Of a stretch of 64,000 nt of DNA, positions 1 to 8,836 are shown one piece after another. This DNA comes from Vibrio fortis. Its GTDB lineage: Bacteria > Pseudomonadota > Gammaproteobacteria > Enterobacterales > Vibrionaceae. Every line of letters starts with the position of its first letter. The stretch's first letter is position 1. The position numbers were made by a program, and so were the translations under genes. The stretch spans positions 2,728,001 through 2,792,000 of the forward strand of contig NZ_AP025487.1 of the NCBI RefSeq assembly GCF_024347475.1, given 5' to 3'. The notes below the pieces were generated by a model. That model was not told the DNA's origin and ran no database searches. It worked only from the letters and a program-made list of their open reading frames with translations.

Positions 1-1
1 G

Positions 2-742
2 ATGATCACTCATAAATTTGAACATCCTCTAAATGAGAAAACACGTATCTACTTAAGAGTGGAATCCCTCTTGAGACAGCTCCACTTGTCTTCGACATTT
101 TCAGATGCTCAGCAGTACCAACTGTTCTTTCGCTCAATCTTCGATCTGATCGAAATCTTTGAGCAAATTCAACTAAAGAGTGAACTGGCAAAAGACATTG
201 AGAAACAGCGCGTGACTTACAAGAGCTGGCTCAATGTTGAGGGCGTCGATCAAGAGATGCTTACTTCATTGCTAGAAGACATCAGCAATATCTACCGTGA
301 ATTAATGCTGGCTGAACGTTTTGGTCAATCTCTCAAAGAAGATCGCTTCCTGAGTGCCATTCGCCAACGCTTTAATCTTCCAGGTGGCTCATGTTGCTTT
401 GACTTACCCGCGCTGCACTACTGGCTGCATCTCCCTATCGATAAGAGAATGAACGATGCAAAAGCTTGGATGGATAGCCTACAGCCTCTGTATGACGCGC
501 TAACCCTATGGTTAAAGCTAACTCGTGAAACCGGCCACTTCCAGCCGCAAATCGCTCGTGCGGGCTTCTTCCAGAGCGATGCAGAGGAAGCCAACATCTT
601 ACGCCTCTCGATTCCAATGCAGTATGGCGCGTATCCGATGATCTCTGGACACAAAAATCGCTTTGCCGTGAAGTTTATGTGTTTTGAGAGTGGTCAGGCG
701 TGTACTCAAGACATCGAATTTGAATTGGCTGTCTGCAGTTAA
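2..742 (+). CDS. zapD: Cell division protein ZapD
   Basis: ZapD is a cytoplasmic FtsZ-binding protein that bundles FtsZ filaments at the Z-ring. The 246-residue product has the family's usual length (about 247 in E. coli) and begins with the conserved FEHPLNEK block at residues 6-13. No membrane segments or signal peptide are seen; the sequence is helix-rich. The ATG at base 2 is probably the true start because it matches the family N-terminus, but the ribosome binding site lies outside the window. yacG follows 71 bp downstream on the same strand, the usual coaE-zapD-yacG arrangement. Family assignment is by recognition. Confidence 0.93.
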   Translation: MITHKFEHPLNEKTRIYLRVESLLRQLHLSSTFSDAQQYQLFFRSIFDLIEIFEQIQLKSELAKDIEKQRVTYKSWLNVEGVDQEMLTSLLEDISNIYRELMLAERFGQSLKEDRFLSAIRQRFNLPGGSCCFDLPALHYWLHLPIDKRMNDAKAWMDSLQPLYDALTLWLKLTRETGHFQPQIARAGFFQSDAEEANILRLSIPMQYGAYPMISGHKNRFAVKFMCFESGQACTQDIEFELAVCS

Positions 743-813
743 ATACCGTATTAAATTGGCTTGAGCCTCGCTCAGGCCTACAATTCTAGAATCACACCCA
801 ACTAAGAAACATT

Positions 814-1011
814 ATGTCTAAAAAAGTCACCATCGTTAAATGCCCACAATGTCAGAGTGATGTTGAGTGGGGTGAACAGAGTCCACACCGCCCTTTCTGT
901 AGCAAACAGTGCCAGATGATTGATTTTGGTGAATGGGCAGACGAAGAGAATAGCATCGCTGGTGCTCCGGATATGTCTGATAGTGATGGGTGGTCAGAAG
1001 ACCAGTACTAG
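814..1011 (+). CDS. yacG: DNA gyrase inhibitor YacG (zinc-binding)
   Basis: YacG is a small zinc protein that binds GyrB and inhibits gyrase. The 65-residue product carries the expected four zinc ligands as CPQC (Cys10, Cys13) and CSKQC (Cys29, Cys33), followed by an acidic tail. It lies downstream of zapD as in other gammaproteobacteria. Its TAG stop codon supplies the first base of a perfect heptanucleotide tandem repeat, so the repeat sits in the 3' untranslated region just before the terminator. Confidence 0.93.
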   Translation: MSKKVTIVKCPQCQSDVEWGEQSPHRPFCSKQCQMIDFGEWADEENSIAGAPDMSDSDGWSEDQY

Positions 1012-1087
1012 ATTCGAGATTCGAGATTCGAGATTCGAGATTCGAGATTCGAGATTCGAGATTCGAGATTCGAGATTCGAGATTCGA
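1011..1087. repeat. Perfect 7-bp tandem repeat, (GATTCGA) x 11
   Basis: Seventy-seven bases consist of eleven uninterrupted copies of GATTCGA, plus two further matching bases. The first base is the last base of the yacG stop codon. The tract lies between yacG and its terminator, so it is probably transcribed. Perfect identity of all copies points to recent slippage or expansion. Confidence 0.97.
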
Positions 1088-1099
1088 GAAGATTATTAA

Positions 1100-1127
1100 G
1101 GGTTGGCGTTTGCGTCAATCCTTTTTT
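1100..1127 (+). terminator. Rho-independent terminator after yacG
   Basis: A nine-pair stem (GGGTTGGCG with CGTCAATCC, including two G-U pairs) with a TTTG loop is followed by six T residues. It is placed to end the zapD-yacG transcript. Confidence 0.75.
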
Positions 1128-1155
1128 GTTGCCGGTGAATTGGTGTTGGCTGAAA

Positions 1156-1371
1156 GAGACTCTCTACTCCTTCCTTTGTCAGTCTAGGGAATGACGGTTA
1201 TACGCAGGCTTGTTCTCCAATCGTCATCGAAAAGCTAGATTTCTAATGTCGCTGTCTGGAATGACGGAAAAAGTAGTCCCATTATCAGCTCCTTTAGTTT
1301 TTGCTACTAACCTCGTAACTCAAACCTCCCCGTCATCCCCAAGAGTGAAGGACGAGCGAGTTGAGGATCTC
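1156..1371. repeat. Dispersed palindromic repeat arms (GTCATTCCC family)
   Basis: Two 40-bp arms of a dispersed repeat lie here in opposite orientation. The first (1156-1195) reads GAGACTC...GGGAATGAC and the second (1332-1371) GTCATCCCC...GGATCTC. A degenerate third arm ends in GGAATGAC near 1265. The same arms occur facing inward at 36852-36945 and 41228-41320; here they face outward with about 136 bp between them. The rest of the 1128-1400 gap shows no convincing gene. Confidence 0.7.
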
Positions 1372-1400
1372 TTACTTTCGAAAATCGATATAACACGCAC

Positions 1401-1430
1401 AAAAAAGCGGAGCCAAATGGCTCCGCTTTT
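1401..1430 (-). terminator. Terminator after rplS
   Basis: On the minus strand, AAAGCGGAGCC and GGCTCCGCTTT pair around an ATTT loop and run into a T tract. It lies 22 bp beyond the rplS stop. Confidence 0.9.
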
Positions 1431-1451
1431 ATCGATAGAATGCAAAAAGAA

Positions 1452-1805
1452 TTACTTCTTAGCAAGCTTCTCTTTAATACGAGCAGACTTACCAGAACGC
1501 TCACGTAGGTAGTACAGCTTGGCACGACGTACTGCACCGCGGCGTTTAACTTCAATGCTATCAACCATTGGAGAGTGAGTTTGGAACGTACGCTCAACAC
1601 CTTCACCGTTCGAGATCTTACGAACTGTGAATGCAGAGTGAAGACCACGGTTACGAATAGCGATTACAACGCCTTCGAAAGCCTGTAGACGCTCACGGTC
1701 ACCTTCTTTTACCTTAACCTGAACTACAACAGTGTCACCTGGTGCGAATTTAGGAAGGTCTGATTTTAGTTGCTCTTCTTCAAGAGCTTTAATGATGTTG
1801 CTCAT
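1452..1805 (-). CDS. rplS: 50S ribosomal protein L19
   Basis: L19 is a large-subunit protein at the interface with the 30S subunit. The 117 residues match the family length, with typical blocks such as [13 protein letters not shown] near residue 20 and the basic C-terminal half ending in LAKK. It is the last gene of the conserved rpsP-rimM-trmD-rplS operon, 42 bp after trmD, and is followed by a strong terminator. Confidence 0.97.
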   Translation of the reverse strand: MSNIIKALEEEQLKSDLPKFAPGDTVVVQVKVKEGDRERLQAFEGVVIAIRNRGLHSAFTVRKISNGEGVERTFQTHSPMVDSIEVKRRGAVRRAKLYYLRERSGKSARIKEKLAKK

Positions 1806-1847
1806 TTGTATAAATTCCTAGAATAAACTGATACTAAATTTAATAGG

Positions 1848-2606
1848 TTACTGCTTGCTTTTCGTTTCAGAGCGATGCTCTTTAATGAATTCAGCCAGTA
1901 ATTGTTCCTGTTCGTCAGTCAGAGCTAGGTTTTCCAGGAGTTCTGGTCTTCTTAGCCAAGTACGGCCTAGCGATTGTTTTAATCGCCAGCGACGAATGTC
2001 CTTATGGTTTCCAGACTTGAGTACCGAAGGCACTTCTTTATCGTCTAGCACCTCAGGGCGCGTATAGTGAGGGCAATCTAACAAGCCATTTGCAAAAGAA
2101 TCCTCTTCTGCTGACGCGAAATCGCCTAGGACTCCCGGAATAAACCGTGAGACCGAGTCAATTAACGTCATGGCTGGCAGTTCGCCACCCGTCATCACAA
2201 AATCGCCAATCGACCATTCTTCGTCGACTTCAGATTGTATGATGCGCTCATCTACCCCTTCGTAGCGACCACAGATAAGAAGTAAATTCTCATTTGTTGC
2301 CAACTCCTCAACACCTTTCTGGTCGAGCTTGCGACCTTGAGGTGAAAGGTAGATAACTTTCGTCTTCCCCGGTGATGCTTGCTTGGCAGTATGGATAGCG
2401 TCGCGCAAAGGCTGAACCATCATTAACATGCCAGGACCACCACCGTAAGGTCTGTCATCAACAGTGCGATGTTTATCGTGAGTGAAATCGCGAGGATTCC
2501 ATGTCTCAATCGATAAAAGACCTTTTTTAACCGCTTGACCTGTTACTCCAAAATCAGTAACAGAACGGAACATTTCAGGAAAAAGGCTAATTACGCCAAC
2601 CCACAT
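1848..2606 (-). CDS. trmD: tRNA (guanine-37-N1) methyltransferase TrmD
   Basis: TrmD methylates G37 of tRNAs reading CNN-type codons and so prevents +1 frameshifting. The 252-residue product shows the trefoil-knot AdoMet site motifs [15 protein letters not shown] (about residue 110) and [13 protein letters not shown] (about 132). Family length is about 250. It lies 27 bp after rimM and is followed by rplS, so translation accuracy and ribosome maturation genes are coexpressed. Confidence 0.97.
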   Translation of the reverse strand: MWVGVISLFPEMFRSVTDFGVTGQAVKKGLLSIETWNPRDFTHDKHRTVDDRPYGGGPGMLMMVQPLRDAIHTAKQASPGKTKVIYLSPQGRKLDQKGVEELATNENLLLICGRYEGVDERIIQSEVDEEWSIGDFVMTGGELPAMTLIDSVSRFIPGVLGDFASAEEDSFANGLLDCPHYTRPEVLDDKEVPSVLKSGNHKDIRRWRLKQSLGRTWLRRPELLENLALTDEQEQLLAEFIKEHRSETKSKQ

Positions 2607-2633
2607 GTGTTCTCTCGCTCTGTAATTTTGGAA

Positions 2634-3188
2634 TTAGAATCCAGGATCCCAGTCAACTTCGATCCGTTGAGCTTCGCGATCAACTTTTTTGATCACTTGC
2701 TCTTCAAGGTACGGGATTAACCGTTCCTTTTGGCCAAAAGCATCTTTAAGATTTGCTTTCACCACTAGAACATCGTTTGAGCCAGTTTCTAATAGGTCAG
2801 TGACCTCACCAAGGGAATAGCCCTTAGTGGTAACAACTTGCATACCAAACAATTCACGCCAGTAGAATTCATCTTCTGACAATTCAGGTAGTGATGCCGG
2901 GTCTACAGCGATTTCAAAGTTAGTCAGAGTATGAGCTTCTTCACGAACCTCAAGCCCTTCAAGCTTACACACCATACCTTTGTTATGGCGCTTCCAGCTT
3001 TCAACATTGAACTCAACCCACTTACCCTTTTGGTTAATATACCAAGGGGTGTAATCGAATATGCTTTCAGCATTGTCTGTGTAGGAAAAAACTTTCAGCC
3101 AGCCGCGAATGCCATAGGTAGCACCAAACTTGCCCATAACAATTTTTTCGTCTTGCTTGCTCATCGTTTCTTTATCCTTCATCGACAT
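2634..3188 (-). CDS. rimM: 16S rRNA processing protein RimM
   Basis: RimM assists 30S head maturation and binds S19. The 184-residue product has the N-terminal RimM domain ([16 protein letters not shown], about residue 19) and a C-terminal PRC-barrel domain ([11 protein letters not shown], about 107). Two in-frame ATG codons further in (residues 3 and 9) are possible starts; the first is kept because length fits the family. Second gene of the rpsP operon. Confidence 0.95.
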   Translation of the reverse strand: MSMKDKETMSKQDEKIVMGKFGATYGIRGWLKVFSYTDNAESIFDYTPWYINQKGKWVEFNVESWKRHNKGMVCKLEGLEVREEAHTLTNFEIAVDPASLPELSEDEFYWRELFGMQVVTTKGYSLGEVTDLLETGSNDVLVVKANLKDAFGQKERLIPYLEEQVIKKVDREAQRIEVDWDPGF

Positions 3189-3215
3189 AAGCTATGTCTT
3201 CTACTTAAAGTAAAA

Positions 3216-3464
3216 TTAAGCCGCTTTTTGAGCGTCTTTAACTAGCTTAGCTACGCGGTCAGATAGAGATGCGCCTTGACCAACCCAGTGGTTAACGCGA
3301 TCTAGGTCTAGACGTAGACCTTCTTCTTGACCTTGAGCAGTAGGGTTAAAGAAACCTACTTTCTCGATGAAACGGCCAGTTGCTGCATTGCGGCTGTCCG
3401 CTACTACGATTTGATAGAATGGACGCTTCTTAGCGCCGTGACGTGCCAAACGAATGGTTACCAT
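3216..3464 (-). CDS. rpsP: 30S ribosomal protein S16
   Basis: S16 is an early-binding small-subunit protein. The 82-residue product has the canonical start [20 protein letters not shown]. It heads the rpsP-rimM-trmD-rplS operon, behind a promoter-like site and a structured leader at 3465-3585. A good AGAGG-type ribosome binding site precedes the ATG. Confidence 0.97.
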   Translation of the reverse strand: MVTIRLARHGAKKRPFYQIVVADSRNAATGRFIEKVGFFNPTAQGQEEGLRLDLDRVNHWVGQGASLSDRVAKLVKDAQKAA

Positions 3465-3497
3465 GTCGTCCTCTTTGCTTTCTTAATAAATAAATTA

Positions 3498-3533
3498 ACC
3501 CCAGAAGCTATTTATCAATAAATAACTTGGGGT
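3498..3533 (-). promoter_or_regulatory. Stem-loop in the rpsP leader
   Basis: An outer pair of ACCCC and GGGGT encloses an inner hairpin TATTTA/TAAATA with a four-base loop, about 35 bp upstream of rpsP. It would form in the 5' untranslated region. It could serve autoregulation by a ribosomal protein, but that is inference from position only. Confidence 0.4.
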
Positions 3534-3549
3534 CTCGTGCCAAATTAAA

Positions 3550-3585
3550 GCCCCGGAATTTTACTCTTATTCCGGGGCAATGCAA
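3550..3585 (-). promoter_or_regulatory. Putative rpsP promoter overlapping an inverted repeat
   Basis: On the minus strand a TTGCAT -35 (3580-3585), a 16-bp spacer and a TAAAAT -10 (3558-3563) are followed by the GC-rich discriminator TCCGGGGC, as in stringently controlled ribosomal promoters. The same bases form a perfect 10-bp inverted repeat GCCCCGGAAT/ATTCCGGGGC (3550-3578), which could alternatively act as a terminator for ffh, although the following T run is weak. Confidence 0.5.
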
Positions 3586-3726
3586 GGGGTTTAGCTATTT
3601 TTTCACCAACAGAGTCTCTGTACACTTTCTGTGACAGAGCTAACACTCTGAAAAGTAACGTAGCGAGCATTTCACTGACTACGCAAACTTAAGCTGTGAT
3701 AGCTCAAACTTAATAGGAAGAAGGAC

Positions 3727-5118
3727 TTAACGACCGAATGGGTTGAAACCGCCACCCATGCCGCCACCGCCCATGCCACCCATCATACCTTGCATGTTAC
3801 GCATCATGCCTTTCATGCCACCTTTCTGCATTTTCTTCATCATCTTCTGCATCTGGGTGAACTGCTTAAGCAGACGGTTAACATCTTGTACCTGAGTACC
3901 AGAACCTGCCGCAATACGTTTCTTGCGTGAGCCTTTAATAAGCTCTGGGCGCTGACGCTCTTTCATGGTCATTGAGTTGATGATCGCTTCCATTTGCTTG
4001 AACATCTTGTCATCAACTTTATCTTTTACGTTGTCTGGTAGCTGAGACATGCCTGGAAGCTTATCCATCATGCCCATCATGCCGCCCATGTTTTGCATCT
4101 GACCTAGCTGCTCACGGAAGTCTTCAAGGTCGAAACCTTTCTTCTCTTTGAACTTCTTAGCCAGTTTCTCTGCTTTATCTTGGTCTACGTTTTTCTGTAG
4201 GTCTTCGATAAGAGACAGAACGTCACCCATACCTAGAATACGAGAAGCAACACGATCTGGGTGGAACGGTTCTAGTGCATCGGTTTTTTCACCCACACCC
4301 AAGAACTTAATTGGCTTACCTGTGATATGACGAACAGACAGCGCCGCACCACCACGAGCATCACCATCGACCTTAGTTAGAATCACACCCGTTAGCGGAA
4401 GTGCATCACCAAAGGCTTTTGCTGTGTTCGCCGCATCTTGACCTGTCATTGCATCAACAACAAACAGCGTCTCAACTGGGTTAATAGCGGTATGTAGCTC
4501 TTTGATCTCGCCCATCATCTCTTCATCGATGGCTAAGCGACCTGCGGTATCGACAAGCAGCACGTCGTAGAATTTCTTCTTCGCGTGGTCAATCGCTGCA
4601 TTCGCAATATCAATAGGCTTTTGATCTGCAGACGATGGGAAGAAATCCACACCAACATCCGCAGCTAATGTTTCAAGCTGTTTGATCGCCGCTGGACGGT
4701 AAACGTCGGCAGAAACAACCAGTACTTTCTTTTTATCGCGCTCGGTTAGGAGCTTAGATAGCTTACCTACCGATGTGGTTTTACCCGCACCTTGTAGACC
4801 AGCCATCAAGATCACTGCTGGCGGCTGCGCAGCAAGGTTCAGAGCCTCATTCGACTCACCCATTACCGCTTCAAGCTCAGCTTGTACGATCTTAATAAAT
4901 TCTTGGCCAGGAGTTAGAGATTTAGAAACCTCAACACCTACCGCGCCTTCTTTAACGCGCTTTACGAAATCACGGACAACCGGTAGTGCAACGTCGGCTT
5001 CCAGTAGCGCCATACGTACTTCACGTAGCGTATCCTTGATGTTGTCTTCGGTCAGACGACCTTTACCGCTGATATTCTTCAGCGTTTTGGATAGACGATC
5101 CGTTAAATTATCAAACAT
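3727..5118 (-). CDS. ffh: Signal recognition particle protein Ffh
   Basis: Ffh is the GTPase of the signal recognition particle; with 4.5S RNA it targets nascent inner-membrane proteins to FtsY. The start is placed at the internal ATG (MFDNLTDRLSKTLKN), giving 463 residues, because this matches the E. coli N-terminus; an in-frame TTG lies 18 bp upstream. Seen in order: N domain, P-loop GLQGAGKT (about 107-114), DTAGRL, TKVDGDARGG, then a methionine-rich M domain ending in MGGGGMGGGFNPFGR. It is divergent from the membrane gene at 5310. Confidence 0.97.
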   Translation of the reverse strand: MFDNLTDRLSKTLKNISGKGRLTEDNIKDTLREVRMALLEADVALPVVRDFVKRVKEGAVGVEVSKSLTPGQEFIKIVQAELEAVMGESNEALNLAAQPPAVILMAGLQGAGKTTSVGKLSKLLTERDKKKVLVVSADVYRPAAIKQLETLAADVGVDFFPSSADQKPIDIANAAIDHAKKKFYDVLLVDTAGRLAIDEEMMGEIKELHTAINPVETLFVVDAMTGQDAANTAKAFGDALPLTGVILTKVDGDARGGAALSVRHITGKPIKFLGVGEKTDALEPFHPDRVASRILGMGDVLSLIEDLQKNVDQDKAEKLAKKFKEKKGFDLEDFREQLGQMQNMGGMMGMMDKLPGMSQLPDNVKDKVDDKMFKQMEAIINSMTMKERQRPELIKGSRKKRIAAGSGTQVQDVNRLLKQFTQMQKMMKKMQKGGMKGMMRNMQGMMGGMGGGGMGGGFNPFGR

Positions 5119-5309
5119 AGTTTTCTCTTCGCTCAATCCTGCGACTATTACCGAGAGTATACATTAGCGTGGAATAGAGTCACACCCGTTGTCTGCGGTT
5201 AATAATGACGGTGTGTGATATAGGGCGCTGTTCACTAATAAATGAGTGAGGTTCACCATAGCCCAAAAGGGCGATGCAGGGTATAATTCGTGAATTAGTA
5301 ATCATTTAA

Positions 5310-6113
5310 ATGGATACCATGGACAGTCTAATTGCGATCGCAGCAGCCTTTCTATACATAATGGCCATATCCACGATCATCCCAGGTCTTGTACACCAAA
5401 CAGGAATCCGTGCCAAAACGGTACTGGTGAGCGCGTTTCTTGCTATCGCTTTTCATGCTTGGTTGCTGGGCGACTTAATCTTTAACGCCGGCGGTCAAAA
5501 TCTCAGTATTCTCAATGTTGCCTCATTGATCAGTTTCATTATCTCGCTAGTCATGAGCGGGGCAATGCTCAAGAACCGTTTGTGGTTTATTCTCCCTGTC
5601 GTATACAGCTTTGCAGCCCTAAATTTGTTAGCCGCAGCATTTCTCCCAAGTACTTTTATTAAGCATTTAGAGAACGACCCTAAACTGCTGATGCACATTT
5701 CTTTAGCGCTGTTCTCATACGCGACATTAACCATCGGTGCCCTGTATGCAATGCAGTTAGCATGGCTGGATTACAAGCTTAAGAAGAAAAAAGCGCTAGT
5801 GATTAACCCAAACCTTCCACCACTGATGATGGTAGAAAGGCAGCTGTTCAAAATCATTCTTATTGGTAACGGCCTACTGACGGGTACGCTATTAACTGGC
5901 TTTATTTTTGTTCAAGACATGTTTGCTCAAGGCAAAGCTCACAAAGCGGTACTCTCTTTTATCGCTTGGGTGATCTACTCGATTCTGCTTTGGGGTCACT
6001 ACCAGAAAGGTTGGCGAGGCCAGAAAGTCACTTGGTTTGCGCTAGCGGGTGCAACCTTACTGACACTCGCCTACTTCGGTAGTCGCTTTGTTCAAGAAAT
6101 CATCCTGAATTAA
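5310..6113 (+). CDS. CcsA/HemX-family cytochrome assembly-like membrane protein (YpjD type)
   Basis: The 267-residue product has about eight hydrophobic segments and resembles the CcsA/HemX-type proteins annotated as YpjD, which sit beside ffh in many gammaproteobacteria. The conserved region around residues 128-150 (HISLALFSYATLTIGALYAM) contains the family histidine and tyrosine region. It is an inner-membrane protein; a role in haem protein assembly or divalent cation resistance is inferred from family naming only. A second ATG nine bases downstream is an equally plausible start; neither has a clear ribosome binding site. Confidence 0.8.
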   Translation: MDTMDSLIAIAAAFLYIMAISTIIPGLVHQTGIRAKTVLVSAFLAIAFHAWLLGDLIFNAGGQNLSILNVASLISFIISLVMSGAMLKNRLWFILPVVYSFAALNLLAAAFLPSTFIKHLENDPKLLMHISLALFSYATLTIGALYAMQLAWLDYKLKKKKALVINPNLPPLMMVERQLFKIILIGNGLLTGTLLTGFIFVQDMFAQGKAHKAVLSFIAWVIYSILLWGHYQKGWRGQKVTWFALAGATLLTLAYFGSRFVQEIILN

Positions 6114-6125
6114 TAGTTCGATATA

Positions 6126-6151
6126 AAAGGCAAGGTACACACCTTGCCTTT
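6126..6151 (+). terminator. Terminator after the YpjD-type gene
   Basis: Eleven perfect pairs, AAAGGCAAGGT with ACCTTGCCTTT around ACAC, lie 13 bp after the stop. The following T run is short, so termination may be partial. Confidence 0.65.
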
Positions 6152-6239
6152 AATGTATGGCATACTTTACATTCAGTTGACATCTCGACCTGCATCGGTC
6201 ATAAATTAATCAAGATACAAATTTAGGAAAGTAATAGTT

Positions 6240-7529
6240 TTGGACGACATATCTACGGGTATCTTATTTGCGCTACTCGCGTGTCTCATTGTAATTTCTG
6301 GTTATTTCTCAGGTTCTGAAACGGGCATGATGTCCTTGAACCGCTACCGTTTGAAACACCTATCCCAATCGGGTCATAAGGGTGCGCGTCGTGTAGAAAA
6401 ACTTCTGAGCCGTCCTGACCGCCTCATCGGTCTTATCCTTATCGGCAATAACCTCGTTAATATTCTCGCTTCAGCCATTGCGACCATCCTAGGTATGCGT
6501 ATCTATGGTGACCTTGGTGTGGCTATCGCAACGGGTGCCCTGACCTTAGTGGTTCTAGTTTTTGCTGAAGTCACCCCAAAGACCATCGCATCTCTTTACC
6601 CAGAGCGCGTCTCTTATGCCAGTAGTATTGTCTTAACGATCCTGATGAAGGTGCTATCACCCCTCGTCGTACTGGTTAACTTCATCACTAACGGTTTTAT
6701 CCGCATCATAGGCGTCAAGGCAGATCACGATGCAACTGACCACCTGAGCTCCGAAGAATTAAGAACCGTAGTTAATGAAGCGGGTACTCTGATCCCACAA
6801 CGCCACCAAGATATGCTGGTCTCTATCTTAGATCTTGAGCACGTAACCGTGAATGACATCATGGTGCCTCGTAATGAGATCACAGGTATCGACATCAATG
6901 ATGACTGGAAATCTATCGTTCGCCAACTGACTCATTCACCTCATGGTCGCATCGTGCTGTATCGCGATCAGATCGATGAAGTGGTTGGGATGCTGAGATT
7001 GCGTGAGTCATACCGCTTGATGCTAGAGAAGAATGAATTCAACAAAGAGACGCTTCTGCGCGCTGCCGATGAGGTCTACTTTATTCCTGAGTCGACACCG
7101 CTGAATATTCAGCTGCTCAAGTTCCAACGCAATAAACAGCGCATCGGACTGATTGTGGATGAATACGGTGACATCAACGGTCTTGTTACGCTAGAAGATA
7201 TCTTGGAAGAGATTGTGGGTGAATTTACCACCTCAATGACACCAAGCCTATCAGAAGAGATCACACCGCAGAGCGACGGCAGCTTCCTCATCGAGGGCAG
7301 CGCCAATATTCGAGACATTAATAAAGGTCTTCAATGGAGCTTACCTACTGACGGCCCGAGAACACTAAACGGTTTGATCCTAGAGCACCTAGAAGACATT
7401 CCAGAGAGCCATCTAAGTGTTCAAGTTGCACGTCACCCAATGGAGATTGTGGAGCTGGAAGAGAATCGTATTAAATTGGTGCGTGTTTTCCCGCAAATCA
7501 TGCAGGAAACCACCAGCTTTAATACTTAG
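6240..7529 (+). CDS. CNNM/CorC-type membrane transporter (HlyC/CorC family, YfjD type)
   Basis: The product (429 residues) has an N-terminal CNNM transmembrane domain (about residues 8-150, four hydrophobic stretches including GYFSGSETGMMSLNRYR), a pair of CBS domains (about 200-335, with NDIMVPRNEITG), and a C-terminal CorC/HlyC transporter-associated domain (about 350-425, with DGSFLIEG). Family members are linked to magnesium or other divalent cation efflux. The start is TTG, preceded by an AGGAAAG ribosome binding site at good distance; no upstream ATG fits better. The gene is convergent with luxS. Confidence 0.88.
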   Translation: MDDISTGILFALLACLIVISGYFSGSETGMMSLNRYRLKHLSQSGHKGARRVEKLLSRPDRLIGLILIGNNLVNILASAIATILGMRIYGDLGVAIATGALTLVVLVFAEVTPKTIASLYPERVSYASSIVLTILMKVLSPLVVLVNFITNGFIRIIGVKADHDATDHLSSEELRTVVNEAGTLIPQRHQDMLVSILDLEHVTVNDIMVPRNEITGIDINDDWKSIVRQLTHSPHGRIVLYRDQIDEVVGMLRLRESYRLMLEKNEFNKETLLRAADEVYFIPESTPLNIQLLKFQRNKQRIGLIVDEYGDINGLVTLEDILEEIVGEFTTSMTPSLSEEITPQSDGSFLIEGSANIRDINKGLQWSLPTDGPRTLNGLILEHLEDIPESHLSVQVARHPMEIVELEENRIKLVRVFPQIMQETTSFNT

Positions 7530-7576
7530 CCACAAAACAGACTAACGTTATAATCATTGCTGTCTCAGCTGACACA

Positions 7577-7608
7577 AAAAAGCCCTGTTCTCGTTGAACA
7601 GGGCTTTT
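7577..7608. terminator. Bidirectional terminator between the CorC-type gene and luxS
   Basis: AAAAGCCCTGTTC and GAACAGGGCTTTT form a strong hairpin around a four-base TCGT loop with A and T runs on both sides, between convergent genes. Confidence 0.92.
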
Positions 7609-7635
7609 CATTTCAAGAGCGGTAATAAAACGAAC

Positions 7636-8154
7636 TTAGTCGACCTTAAGCTCTTTTAGCATAGACTCCGGAAGAGCTAGCTCATCATTTTTGTTCACTG
7701 AGATACCTGCATCTAGAATGGCTTTCGCGATCTCTTTCGCTTCTTCTAGTGAGTGCATTGCTGCTGTACCACACTGGTATTCATTCAGCTCAGGGATCTT
7801 GTTTTGGCTCTCAACTTTAAGCACATCAGCCATTGCCGCTAACCAAGCATCAGCCACTTGCTGCTCTGAAGGTGTACCAATCAGGCTCATGTAGAAACCT
7901 GTACGGCAACCCATTGGAGAGATGTCGATGATTTCAACTTGCTCGCCATTTAGGTGTGCACGCATGAAGCCAGCATAAAGGTGCTCAAGAGTGTGAATTC
8001 CTTTCTCTGACAGGATATCTTTATTGGGTGCAGTGAAACGTAAATCGAATACTGTGATCGTATCTCCTTTAGGAGTCTGCATGGTTTTTGCCACACGTAC
8101 CGCAGGTGCATTCATGCGTGTGTGATCCACAGTAAAACTATCTAATAAAGGCAT
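7636..8154 (-). CDS. luxS: S-ribosylhomocysteine lyase LuxS (autoinducer-2 synthesis)
   Basis: LuxS cleaves S-ribosylhomocysteine to homocysteine and DPD, the AI-2 precursor, in the activated methyl cycle. Metal ligands are visible as HTLEH (His54, His58) and Cys128 in CGTAAMHS; the catalytic Cys83 lies in [10 protein letters not shown]. The start is at MPLLDSF, giving 172 residues as in other Vibrio; the open frame runs 81 bp further upstream but a GGAG site fits this ATG. It lies 23 bp after a transglycosylase-like lipoprotein gene and downstream of gshA. Confidence 0.97.
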   Translation of the reverse strand: MPLLDSFTVDHTRMNAPAVRVAKTMQTPKGDTITVFDLRFTAPNKDILSEKGIHTLEHLYAGFMRAHLNGEQVEIIDISPMGCRTGFYMSLIGTPSEQQVADAWLAAMADVLKVESQNKIPELNEYQCGTAAMHSLEEAKEIAKAILDAGISVNKNDELALPESMLKELKVD

Positions 8155-8177
8155 TCTTCTTCTCCATGACGGTCGGT

Positions 8178-8822
8178 TTAGAAAAACCAACTCCGGTTGT
8201 CTTCCAGTTCTTGGCGGCATTGCTTCAGTTGCCAACCATAATCTTTCGCTTGCTGCTCAACTTTGCGAGCCACCTTAATCAATGACGGCTTGCTGTTATA
8301 GGTTTTGCGTTTATAGCCACCACGACCTTCGTGATAAGCCAAATACTGATTGTATGGGTCCCATAAAGAGAGCCCTAATTGACGACGCGTTTCATTGGTA
8401 TACCAGCCAATGAACATTAATGAGTCATCAAAATTCGTGCGAGAGCCACCGTGTCCTGTCGCTTTTTGAAAGTCCTGCCAAGCCGGATCTTGCGCCTGAG
8501 CATAACCATACGCACTGCTAACATGTCCCCACGGAATAAAACCTAGTAGGTAGTCCTTCGGAGGACGAGCATCATGTCGAAAGCTACTCTCTTGCTTAAC
8601 AAAGGCCATCGCCACGTTAATTGGCGTACCCCACTCTTCTTGCATATCGAGTGCATCGTCATACCAAGAAGGGTTCTCGCGGAAAATACTACACAAGTTG
8701 TCCTGTTTCTTAGGTGGAGGGGTTGCACAACCGGCTAGTAGGCTTACCGCAACCCCAACAGAGATCCAAGATAACAATGGTCGACGCTTGTTTATTGATA
8801 CAGGTTGATTCCTTTCCACCAC
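8178..8822 (-). CDS. Lipoprotein with lytic transglycosylase-like (SLT) domain
   Basis: The 214-residue product has a lipobox LLAGC (cysteine near residue 31) and is probably an outer or inner membrane lipoprotein. The mature part resembles the SLT/lysozyme-like fold, with [16 protein letters not shown] (about 73-88) offering the candidate catalytic glutamate, [11 protein letters not shown] and [11 protein letters not shown] further on. A murein-cleaving role is inferred. The start is GTG (two adjacent GTG codons), 14 bp after gshA, so it is probably cotranscribed with gshA and luxS. Confidence 0.8.
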   Translation of the reverse strand: MVERNQPVSINKRRPLLSWISVGVAVSLLAGCATPPPKKQDNLCSIFRENPSWYDDALDMQEEWGTPINVAMAFVKQESSFRHDARPPKDYLLGFIPWGHVSSAYGYAQAQDPAWQDFQKATGHGGSRTNFDDSLMFIGWYTNETRRQLGLSLWDPYNQYLAYHEGRGGYKRKTYNSKPSLIKVARKVEQQAKDYGWQLKQCRQELEDNRSWFF

Positions 8823-8836
8823 AAACTCGCTATTCG

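Noticed and set aside
990..1187. Open frame of 65 codons across the heptamer repeat (repeating RFEIRDS)
   Set aside because: It is a translation of the non-coding tandem repeat; a 7-bp unit gives a 7-residue periodic peptide, with no start signal or homology.
1210..1512. 100-codon frame between the repeat arms and rplS
   Set aside because: It runs through the palindromic arms and the rplS terminator and into rplS antisense.
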